Shown: positions 45,710 through 53,403 of the stretch, piece after piece | How the letters are laid out: each line of letters starts with the position of its first letter | Position numbering within the stretch: position 1 is the stretch's first letter | DNA from: Sporolactobacillus sp. CQH2019 | Lineage (GTDB): Bacteria > Bacillota > Bacilli > Bacillales > Sporolactobacillaceae | DNA: 64,000 bases | Assembly (NCBI RefSeq): GCF_028765345.1 | Contig: NZ_JARAJZ010000009.1 | Location: 62,001-126,000, forward strand | Reading direction: 5' to 3' | Notes under the pieces: model-generated | Told to the model about the DNA's origin: nothing | Seen by the model: the letters and a program-made list of their open reading frames with translations, nothing else | Database searches by the model: none | Translations under genes and position numbers: made by a program

Positions 45710-46141
45710 TCAGCCTCCCATTTTTTGTAATAATGTGTTGACTTTGTGCAGCGCGAAACAGAAATCAAACTGTTCTTCCTCGGTAAGCTGATTGAAGCTT
45801 TTTATGAATTTCTGGTATAATACCCTCCATTTCTGCTCCTCTATAGCTTTCCCGGCCGGCGTTAGTGTGACCAGGACCGCGCGCTTATCCCGCTCATCAG
45901 GTCTTTTGATCAGATATCCTTTTTTCTCAAGCCCGCTGACGACATGGGTCAGTTGCTGTTTGGCTATTTCCAGGCCCTCGCTGATCTCTTTGAGGTTGAG
46001 AGCTTTTTGTTTGCTGTACATGAACTCCAGAATATGTCCCTGAAGGTGAGTGACTTTCATAGATCCCCTATTTAAGCCCTGATAATGAGTGAACAAATTG
46101 GAGATCAGCGTCACATATTCTTTCGCAGCCGATGGGTCCAT
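45710..46141 (-). CDS. MarR family transcriptional regulator
   Basis: Winged-helix regulator of 143 residues. The helix-turn-helix is LKEISEGLEIAKQQLTHVVSGLEKKGYLIKR and the wing DERDKRAVLVTLTPAGKAI is typical of MarR. The ATG at 46141 is eight bases after GGGAGA. It is co-transcribed with the glycosidase-like gene. A 9-bp inverted repeat 85-120 bp upstream could be its operator. Confidence 0.9.
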   Translation of the reverse strand: MDPSAAKEYVTLISNLFTHYQGLNRGSMKVTHLQGHILEFMYSKQKALNLKEISEGLEIAKQQLTHVVSGLEKKGYLIKRPDERDKRAVLVTLTPAGKAIEEQKWRVLYQKFIKSFNQLTEEEQFDFCFALHKVNTLLQKMGG

Positions 46142-46837
46142 AGGCAATCTCTCCCAAATACAATATAGTCCATATTATGTTACTAAATAATCAATAAATC
46201 AACTAATAAAGGAAATAATAATAAATTTAAGTTTACTAAAAAATGGTACCACTTAAATTGGGCGGTTTTTTGCACAGGAATAAAAAGAGGCATTTACCCA
46301 TTTTTTCAGTCACTCTTTATCCCGAAAAGGGTACTTATGACAGGGGCTGGATACGAATCGTCGCGCACATCTTTCCGATTTCAAGCCACCTTCTTAAAAA
46401 AGAATCGCCCGGGAGCCTAATTTAATTTTTGTCCCGGACGGTCTGGATGACATGGATCCGCTGCCAACTATGCCGAAATTTCGACAGAGCAAAAAATTGG
46501 ATTGAATGATCAGATCATAAAAAATGTCTTTTTACAAAGGAAATATTTATACACGGTAAGCCCTCATATGAAGAATTGAAGAAACCGGCAACTGGGTGAA
46601 GCAACAAGCGGTCATTGGCCATACCATATAGACATGACAAAAGCATTGGAAAGAAAAAATTTAAGGATTAACTATAACCTAATTGTTTTCTATTCTGCCT
46701 GTATCTGAATTTTCCCTGACGATTTTTCTTCGATCGAAGAGACATAAGTCCCTCCTACTGCTGGCAATCAGAATTCTTACTCGATTTCGTTTGGCCTGAT
46801 ACGCTTCTTCCGGCGGCATGATGCCGTCTTTAACTGT
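46142..46837. other. Spacer between marR and ClC gene
   Basis: About 700 bp, AT-rich near marR (promoter region) with the inverted repeat at 46224-46259. The remainder holds no frame I can support on either strand. Confidence 0.4.
46224..46259. repeat. 9-bp inverted repeat upstream of marR
   Basis: AATTTAAGT and ACTTAAATT are perfect complements with centres 27 bp apart. They could be two operator halves or a hairpin stem; read on the plus strand the second arm is followed by GGGCGGTTTTTT. Confidence 0.45.
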
Positions 46838-48394
46838 CTACAGATCCGGCTTTACTCCGCTCATTTCCAGGACTCTCCTGCGAACCGTACTGACTTCATT
46901 GCAACTGGTTAACAGGACAAGTGTATCTCCGGAGCGGATAACGGTATCTCCGTGCGGGATAAGCTCATGATCGCCTCGACGAATGGCAATAAGAAGACTG
47001 TGACTGGGCCAGCTCACATCACGAACCTGCCGTTCATTCAGGCTGCTTTCAAGAAAAACCGGGATCTCTATCCGATCATTTTTACCGCTTAATTCATTTA
47101 ACTTCTTCCCCAGATTGAGGCGGGTCAGGAGCGACGCATAGATCGGAGCTCCTCCGAGCATATCGACAACAAGATAAGCGACAAGCGACACAACGGCAAG
47201 GGGCATTAAGTGCTGCAGCGATCCGACCATCTCAGTAATCAAAATAATTGCAGTAAAAGGGGCTTTCCCAATTCCGGCAAAATACCCGGCCATTGAGATA
47301 ATCATCAGGTTCATGATATAGATATCAGGCAGCAATCCCAATCTGGACATAATCGTGCCGTAAATAGCCCCCAGCAGGGCTCCAAGAGACAGAATCGGCA
47401 GAAAGATGCCTCCGGGCAGTCCGGAGCCGTATGAAATCATCGAAAAAATAAAGCGAAGTACAAATAATCCCAATAAGATCATCAATCCGGGAATGAAATG
47501 CCCCATTTCCAAAATAGTGGCATTCCCTCCGCCCAGCGTATGCGGCCAAAAAATGCCGATCGGAATGACCAGGAGAAAGGGAATAAGGCCGTGAAAACAG
47601 CGGGGCAGTCTGATGAATCGGGCATACCATTGCGGCATGACGAGCAGCACTCTCTGATAAAAATAACCGAACAGGCCGAGGACAATCCCCAGTAAAATGA
47701 GATGCCAATACAGATAGAGAGGAAAACTCCTCGAGTAGCTGATATGTAAGACGGGCACTAAGCCGAAAAAGTTTGATGAAACAAAATCAGAACCGATTGC
47801 CCCGGCAAGGGAAGCCATCCAGACGAGCGGAGAAAAATTATGATAGATTTCCTCCAGCACAAACAAGGTCCCGGCTATCGGCGCGTTAAAGGCCGCGGAC
47901 AGGCCGGCGGCAGAACCGCTGGCAATTAAAACCCGGCGCGATATCCCGTTGTCTTTAAGTCCCTGGGCCATACCCTGGCCTACAGCAGCCCCCAACTGAA
48001 TGGACGGGCCTTCCCGTCCGAGAAAAAGGCCGGCCCCGATGCCCAGAACGCCTGTGACAAACTTGCGCCATAAAACGTGCCGCCAGTCCATTTCAAGATC
48101 TCCTGCCAGTTGGCCTTCAACCTGGGGAATACCGGATCCCATAATATTGGGCTGCGGCCTGACAATGAGACCGATGATGATTGCCAACAATGAACTCAAC
48201 AGTATCGCTGCGAAAACGATCAGCGGATGACCCGGAATAAACTGATACAACTTTGTCCATAGATGCAATGATCCCTCAATGAGTATGCGAAAAAGACTGA
48301 CTACAAATCCCGTCAGAATGCCAACTACCAAACCTTTTAGAATAAATAATAAACGTGTGGCATCGAATGCTGACTTTGTCTTAGCTTGTTTCAA
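46838..48394 (-). CDS. ClC family chloride channel/antiporter with TrkA-C domain
   Basis: Voltage-gated chloride channel family protein of 518 residues in the membrane. Selectivity motifs GSGIPQ (residues 86-91) and GREGPSIQLG (126-135, gating Glu128) are intact, and a later GSGLPGGIFLP forms the third anion-site segment. After the helices comes a soluble TrkA-C/RCK-C type domain (about residues 430-515). Members exchange chloride for protons or leak chloride, often in acid resistance. Start is a TTG at 48394, eight bases after GGTGAG. The gene stands alone. Confidence 0.93.
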   Translation of the reverse strand: MKQAKTKSAFDATRLLFILKGLVVGILTGFVVSLFRILIEGSLHLWTKLYQFIPGHPLIVFAAILLSSLLAIIIGLIVRPQPNIMGSGIPQVEGQLAGDLEMDWRHVLWRKFVTGVLGIGAGLFLGREGPSIQLGAAVGQGMAQGLKDNGISRRVLIASGSAAGLSAAFNAPIAGTLFVLEEIYHNFSPLVWMASLAGAIGSDFVSSNFFGLVPVLHISYSRSFPLYLYWHLILLGIVLGLFGYFYQRVLLVMPQWYARFIRLPRCFHGLIPFLLVIPIGIFWPHTLGGGNATILEMGHFIPGLMILLGLFVLRFIFSMISYGSGLPGGIFLPILSLGALLGAIYGTIMSRLGLLPDIYIMNLMIISMAGYFAGIGKAPFTAIILITEMVGSLQHLMPLAVVSLVAYLVVDMLGGAPIYASLLTRLNLGKKLNELSGKNDRIEIPVFLESSLNERQVRDVSWPSHSLLIAIRRGDHELIPHGDTVIRSGDTLVLLTSCNEVSTVRRRVLEMSGVKPDL

Positions 48395-48887
48395 GAGTCA
48401 AACTCACCGCTCTCGCTAAACACATTTCTTTCGTGAATAATCGTGACTGTACAAAATTAAAGATGCGTTGACCCATTTTTATGTAACGTTCGTTCAATAT
48501 ATGATATGAAGGGCAATCTCTATAAAAGACAATATTCCGTAAAAAGGGATACTTTGTTTAGGGTGCTTCCCTTTCTTTTACCATCCTGTAATTTCTTAAG
48601 CCAGTCAGGACTCAGAGACTAGCCTTGGCTTTCAATGGAAATCGGAATCAGTGGATAAACGGGATCAATTTATGAGTCGTCTTTTTTTAATCCTGAAATT
48701 CTTCACCATACTTTTGTTTTAAATGCTTATTCAACAGGGAATATTATATTATAAAAAATAAACATGCACAAAAACCCAATAGAGGGATAGGCAAAAACCA
48801 GGGATTACGTGTCAGCAGAGCCGATGCCGTTACCTGCAGCGCATCCCAAAATGATTGACATGCATCGAATAATAAAATAATCCACCC

Positions 48888-48947
48888 ATAATTTTACCCG
48901 GTCAGTTATCTTCGCCCGTATGTTATGTATCTGCGAATTAAAACGTT
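48888..48947 (-). pseudogene. Fragment of a universal stress protein gene
   Basis: On the minus strand one frame reads FNSQIHNIRAKITDRVKIM, which matches FTSQIHNMRAEVADRVEIF inside the intact UspA at 51119-51592 over about 20 residues, with clear nucleotide similarity. Similarity stops on both sides and there is no start or stop arrangement. This looks like a relic of a second copy. Confidence 0.65.
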
Positions 48948-49344
48948 TTTAGGAAAGTCCTCCCTTCAGAAGTCTCAGATAAGAACGCAATAATGGGGTA
49001 ACCAAGAATTAGCCGGCTGCAAAAAGATCAGGCAATCATAGCCCTTGTACGGCTTTAACGGACGGATCGGCCGACTGCCATTACCGCTGCCGCCGCTTGG
49101 ACCGAAAGCAGATACAGCTGAATTCGTGAGAAAAGACGAATAAGCGGGAGCAATGTAATCGTGAGAATATCTTCTATTTCATATGTTTCTGAAGGAATTT
49201 TGCAGAAATTCGATATTAATATCAACAAATACAATATTAGCTCATTGACGGCAGCGCCGCGGAAGGACGGAACCATCGGTACAGGCAGCCCGTGTGATAG
49301 TGGCAATTAGATACAGTCATTCTCTGTTTGGCTTCGACGGACAC

Positions 49345-49375
49345 ACAAAAAAAGCCACTCTTTCGAATGGCTTTT
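49345..49375 (-). terminator. Terminator after the 3D-domain gene
   Basis: On the minus strand AAAAGCCATTC and GAGTGGCTTTT pair around a GAAA loop and are followed by a run of seven T. It lies about 20 bp after the stop. Confidence 0.92.
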
Positions 49376-49394
49376 CTAACTCTATGATTTATGA

Positions 49395-50273
49395 TTAGCG
49401 TTGTACCGTTACATTCAATGTGCGGCGGCCGAAATTCACCGCCTGCTGGTTGGAAGGCATGTGTACATCGATTCGATTGCCCTTAATGGCCGCGCCGGTA
49501 TCGGCTGCCGTATAGGTCCCGAGGCCTTCAATCGTTACTTTCGAGCCAAGTGGAATTAACGATGGATCGACAGCGACTACGCGGGCATTCGAATGGGTTC
49601 CCAGATTCACTCCGGTCGCCGTCCGGCCGCTCAGCGAATAAGCCGTTACGACAAAGGATTGTGCAGAAGCCGTTGTCTGCGAAGGCTGGACAGCCTTCTG
49701 TACCGGATGTGCCGCAGCCGCAGATCCGGATTGATTTTGGCTGATCTCCGGCTTAGCTGCTTGACGAACAGGCGATGTTTCCTGCACGGTCGATGTTTTC
49801 TGAGCTGTTGCCTGCGTTAGTTGCCGGACCGGCTCGTTGCTTGTTGCCTTTCGGTCGGCAGTCGGTTTGGTTTCAACAGTAGTCGGTGCTTTCCGGGCCG
49901 CCGTTTGTTCAACCGACGGCTTCTTCGCTTGCGTGGCAACAGGCGATGTTGCTGCCGGCTTAGTTGCTTTCGGTTTTACCGACTCCGCTGTTTCCTGCCC
50001 ACGATTTTTCGCCGCCTTGCTTTGGAGCTGCTTTTCGCCGCTCAGTGCCTTTTGTCTGTAAAATTGTTGCCAGCGCGCTAATTTCTCCTTTTGAATTTCA
50101 TTTATCGCCTGATCTAACGAATCATTATCGTTTTCCTGCTGATAGTTCACGTGTGACTCGCTTTTCTGCTGCGGCTGTTTGGCTTGAACTAAAGTCGATC
50201 CCGCCGTCAAAGGTACCGCCAGTCCGGCGGCAAGAAGCGCCGCCGTCACTTTCTGCATTCGTTTCAATCGCAT
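49395..50273 (-). CDS. Secreted 3D-domain (Sps/YocH-like) cell-wall protein
   Basis: Exported protein of 292 residues. The signal peptide spans residues 1-32 (basic start, long hydrophobic core, cleavage near VQAKQ). A low-complexity Lys/Ala/Thr/Pro/Gln-rich linker of about 150 residues follows, and then a C-terminal 3D domain (YSLSGRTATG, VAVDPSLIPLGSKV, ADTGAAIKGNRIDVHM) carrying the three conserved Asp. Such domains occur in lytic transglycosylase-like, peptidoglycan-acting proteins of Firmicutes. The ATG at 50273 gives a normal signal peptide and follows AAGGGGG. A TTGACG/TATAGA pair (18-base spacer) lies about 180 bp upstream. Confidence 0.88.
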   Translation of the reverse strand: MRLKRMQKVTAALLAAGLAVPLTAGSTLVQAKQPQQKSESHVNYQQENDNDSLDQAINEIQKEKLARWQQFYRQKALSGEKQLQSKAAKNRGQETAESVKPKATKPAATSPVATQAKKPSVEQTAARKAPTTVETKPTADRKATSNEPVRQLTQATAQKTSTVQETSPVRQAAKPEISQNQSGSAAAAHPVQKAVQPSQTTASAQSFVVTAYSLSGRTATGVNLGTHSNARVVAVDPSLIPLGSKVTIEGLGTYTAADTGAAIKGNRIDVHMPSNQQAVNFGRRTLNVTVQR

Positions 50274-51118
50274 GAAGCCTTTCCCCCTTAATATATGATG
50301 CTTTTCATGCGTCCTCATGAGCAATGACTGTTCACTATCGTTTCAACATCCTACATTATAGGGGACGAATATCACAAAGCGATTGAAACAGCGTTACAGT
50401 TATAATACGATCGCACGTTCTATATTACACTTGTAAATAATGCGTCAACTTTTCTCCCGCAGAATCAATGACCGTTTCTCGGACAACGGAATGTTCTTTG
50501 CCTCCCGTCTGAAGAAAAACGCGGTCATCCCAGACGGTTCGTGACTACGACGCGGAAGACGGGGGATCCAGTCCGATCGGATGATTCTCCCAGGTGATCC
50601 GATTCATCAGGCGGAAAATTTCTTTCGCCTGATCCTCTCCCGGCATGATCAGGGCCGGACGATCCGGATCCTTGGCCAAGGAAATCGCACCATCTGCCGG
50701 GAACGCCGGACCATCGGGCTCATTTTCAAATGACTGAAGCAGCATGTCCGTCTGAAAAATTTTTTTGGCCAAAGTGAGAACGCGGTGCAGAATCAAATGA
50801 TTTTGTCACCGATCCACTCCTGTGTATTCCTCCTGATCCCAACAGGAAGCGGAGATCCGCGTTTCCCTGCTGAAGATCAGCCGGCGTTTTAAAGGATGGT
50901 TGGGGATTCCGCCAAAAAGAGGCTTCGGCACCTCCAGTTTCAGACAAAAACCTACAGGAATCCCTGAAGGCCGTTACCCTGGATAAACCGAATAATATTG
51001 TAAAACGGGATGGAACACTTTTTTGGGGGCCCATTGGCTTTTTTGATCAGGCCAGAGAAAATAGCATTCTGGATATATATGAAAAGATGGGGCCGATAAA
51101 TTTATGCAACGTGAGTAA
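50274..51118. other. Spacer with protein-like debris between 3D-domain gene and uspA
   Basis: Apart from the frameshifted small frame at 50545-50809, the plus strand is open from about 50868 to the uspA end. It reads protein-like (for example NNIVKRDGTLFWGPIGFFDQ) but has no start codon or ribosome binding site. I do not recognise either sequence. The stretch looks like decayed coding DNA. Confidence 0.35.
50545..50809 (-). pseudogene. Unrecognised small gene with a frameshift
   Basis: A GTG at 50809 has a GGAG ribosome binding site seven bases upstream and opens MTKSFDSAPRSHFGQKNF. A run of A and T at about 50757-50767 then shifts to the frame that reads QTDMLLQSFENEPDGPAFP and ends at 50545 with GLDPPSSAS. 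Joined, it would be about 87 residues. No family is recognised. It could be a real frameshift, a sequencing error in the homopolymer, or chance. Confidence 0.3.
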
Positions 51119-51592
51119 TCAGCGGACAATCAATACAGAACAAGGGGCTAACCGGGCCATATACGAGGACTGACTGCCGATACCGATCAGGAAACGATCT
51201 AATTTTGTGGTTCCCGTGGCACCACAAACAATCAGATCGCAATGGTACTGCGGAATCACCTTCTCGATGATCGCTGACGCCGGTGAATCCTCACCAGTAA
51301 AAACCGAGACACTTTTTACTCCTTTGTTTTGTGCGATCTTTTTAAAAATTTCTACCCGGTCAGCGACCTCTGCCCGCATGTTATGGATTTGCGAGGTAAA
51401 AGTCTTTAATGCTGCCAGTGAACCTGTGTTTAAAAAAGAGACGATCAGCAGATGTGCATCGTATTTCTTCGCCAGATCGACAGCCACCCCGAAGGCTTTA
51501 GCGGCCTCCTTGGATTCATCGACAGCGATCAATATATTCCGATAAGCAACTCCGCCATTTTCTTTTACTGTATGGGATAATGTTTCCGACAT
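51119..51592 (-). CDS. Universal stress protein UspA family
   Basis: Cytoplasmic 157-residue Usp domain. The ATP-binding type motif is visible: ILIAVDES near the N-terminus, and CGATGTTKLDRFLIGIGSQSSYMARLAPCSVLIVR at the end (G-x2-G-x9-G-S pattern), so it belongs to the nucleotide-binding subgroup. The ATG follows AGGAGT by eight bases. A Fur-like sequence lies 25-43 bp upstream of the start. A relic of a second copy is found at 48888-48947. Confidence 0.92.
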   Translation of the reverse strand: MSETLSHTVKENGGVAYRNILIAVDESKEAAKAFGVAVDLAKKYDAHLLIVSFLNTGSLAALKTFTSQIHNMRAEVADRVEIFKKIAQNKGVKSVSVFTGEDSPASAIIEKVIPQYHCDLIVCGATGTTKLDRFLIGIGSQSSYMARLAPCSVLIVR

Positions 51593-51927
51593 AGTATCAG
51601 ACTCCTAACTCCTAATTATAATGAGAATCATGAGCTTATCAAGTCAATTAAAGTTTCAGAATCTCTTCGACTATTTGATTTTAAATGAGAATAAGCCATA
51701 GGCCCCTCCCCTTCTTCCGGTGATCGGGGACAAAAAGCACAGCAGCCGGATAAGAGAGATCCTTACTATTTCAAAAATTAAACGGCTTTCGGCTTTCCCT
51801 ATTGATAAAAGAAGGCCCGCGAAAATTCGGTTAATGGACGCTTATTTATCGAACATGCTACAATTAGTATATTCGCAAGGAAAAAATGATCAATAAAAAA
51901 AGATTTTTTAAAGAAGGAAATTGTATC
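51593..51927. other. Divergent spacer between uspA and the SDR gene
   Basis: About 335 bp containing promoters for both genes. TATAATGAGAATCATGAGC at 51617-51635 matches 14 of 19 positions of the classic Fur box and is the only regulatory candidate I see. Confidence 0.35.
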
Positions 51928-52647
51928 ATGTTAAAGAATAAAGTCATCTTAATTATCGGCGGAACAGCGGGCTTTGGAAAGCATGTAGCCATGCTTGCGG
52001 CCCAAAAAGGGGCTAATCTTATAATCGTCGGCCGGAACAAGGAAAAATTAGATAGCGTCAAAGCGGAACTTCAACAATATGGGAACCAGGTAGAGGGACA
52101 TACTCTCGATGTTTCAAAAGAGGAAGACCTGAAAAAATTTTTTGATAGCATAGGAAAAATCGACCATTTGGTATCAACGGCCGGTGGGTTTATGGGCGGT
52201 GGATTTTTAGATGCCGCACTGGAAACTATACTGAAAACAATCCATGACAAGCTCTTTATAAATCTTCGTATCGCGCGTCTTGCTGCGTCTCATCTGAAAG
52301 CGAACGGCAGCATGGTATTTACAGCCGGGTCCGGCGGAAAACCCAATAACGCATCAGGAGCAATTATAGGAAATGATGCGATCAGAACCATGGTCCAGGG
52401 CCTGGCGGTAGAAGTTGCTCCCCGGGCACGCATAAACGCTGTCGCACCAACATGGACACGTACATCACTATATCGGGATATTCCGGAGGAAGAAGTCGAT
52501 CAAACTCAAAAACTTTTTTCGGGTATGATTCCTCTGGGAAGAACAGCGAATATCTCAGAAGTGGCAATGACTTATATTTTCCTCATGGAAAACTCTTTTA
52601 TTACCGGACAGACAATTGTCGTTGACGGAGGACTGACTTTAGTTTGA
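51928..52647 (+). CDS. Atypical short-chain dehydrogenase/reductase (SDR) family protein
   Basis: 239-residue Rossmann-fold protein. It has the cofactor loop GGTAGFGKH, the NADP-type VGRNKEKLD segment, the DVSKEEDL and STAGG motifs, and the C-terminal GQTIVVDGG typical of SDRs. However, the catalytic Y-x3-K is not present: the place where YSASK would fall reads AIIGN. The protein may bind cofactor without the usual chemistry, or use another mechanism. The ATG at 51928 follows GAAGG by ten bases. No linked metabolic gene. Confidence 0.88.
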   Translation: MLKNKVILIIGGTAGFGKHVAMLAAQKGANLIIVGRNKEKLDSVKAELQQYGNQVEGHTLDVSKEEDLKKFFDSIGKIDHLVSTAGGFMGGGFLDAALETILKTIHDKLFINLRIARLAASHLKANGSMVFTAGSGGKPNNASGAIIGNDAIRTMVQGLAVEVAPRARINAVAPTWTRTSLYRDIPEEEVDQTQKLFSGMIPLGRTANISEVAMTYIFLMENSFITGQTIVVDGGLTLV

Positions 52648-53403
52648 TAAGGGCTGCTTTAGAAAAAATACAGTACGGGGTTACTCTTATACAGCCTGTT
52701 CCCGGCTCTCCAGGCGTTCAGTCAGGCCGGCCTTCCTGACTTTTTCAGTCTCCCCTTAACCGCCGCCAGCCCAGCTGATTTTGACCGGCATTGAGCGAAC
52801 AGACCCGGTCCGTGTGATCTTGCTCTGTCACCGCACTCCCTGCCGAAAGACTCACTCAGAACCGGTCCCAGCGTACGTCATAGATGGCCGGACGGTCTGG
52901 AACCGCTGTTTTTTTCCATTTTTTTCTTCTGTCTCACTTATCTCACGACTCTTTCATCCGGATCCGCGATGCCGATACTGGAAATCCGGTTAATTTGGAC
53001 AGATCCCGGTCCAAACGGGTGACTCTCCTATGAGAAGCCAACAGTTGATCAACCGACATGGGCTTGTCTCAAGACAGCGCATCTCTTCCGTGCAAGTGTC
53101 TGACCCCGTCAGAAATTCGGAAAACATCGAACTTTGTTTCGTTTGAAAGCTTATCTGCCGCCACAAATCTTCTAATCGGTTTCTGTTCGTCATCTCAGCA
53201 GTTTGCCTCCGGCCCCCTTCAGATTCCCCCTCGCAGGGAACCTTTGACTCACATTCCTGCTGCCGGCTTTCAGCGGATCCACATCATTATCGTCCGTCAC
53301 TCCGGACCGCCTAAAAAAGGCATGAACCCGATTGGATTCATGCCTGATAATTGTTTAGACTGGAGTTCTTTTTATAAATCAGCAGCCTGAAATTCAAACA
53401 TTT
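52648..53403. other. Spacer between SDR gene and glycyl radical enzyme gene
   Basis: About 750 bp with no supported gene on either strand, apart from the terminator of the glycyl radical enzyme gene at the right end. Frames here are short, Pro/Ser/Arg-rich and lack ribosome binding sites. Confidence 0.4.
53313..53345 (-). terminator. Terminator after the glycyl radical enzyme gene
   Basis: On the minus strand AGGCATGAATCC pairs with GGGTTCATGCCT around a four-base loop and is followed by six T. It lies about 60 bp after the stop at 53404. Confidence 0.93.

Larger units (their letters stand above)
48395..49394. other. One-kilobase spacer with gene debris
   Basis: No complete gene seen. It holds a uspA fragment (48888-48947), a weak hairpin at 48543-48574 and the terminator of the 3D-domain gene at the right end. 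A minus frame at 49055-49306 has no ribosome binding site or family features. Confidence 0.45.

Noticed and set aside
46240-46275. T-box-like GGTACCAC sequence upstream of marR
   Set aside because: It lacks the conserved T-box bulge sequence, specifier loop and a following tRNA-related gene; it is part of the inverted repeat instead.
31869-46310. Recurrent TACCCATTTTTTC motif near 31868, in nreA at 32337 and near 46296
   Set aside because: Three copies of a 13-mer with a T-run in different contexts, one of them inside a gene; no consistent partner sequence or position, so possibly chance.
49055-49306. 83-codon minus frame with hydrophobic segment
   Set aside because: No ribosome binding site and the hydrophobic part is AT-rich spacer; no neighbour context supports a gene.
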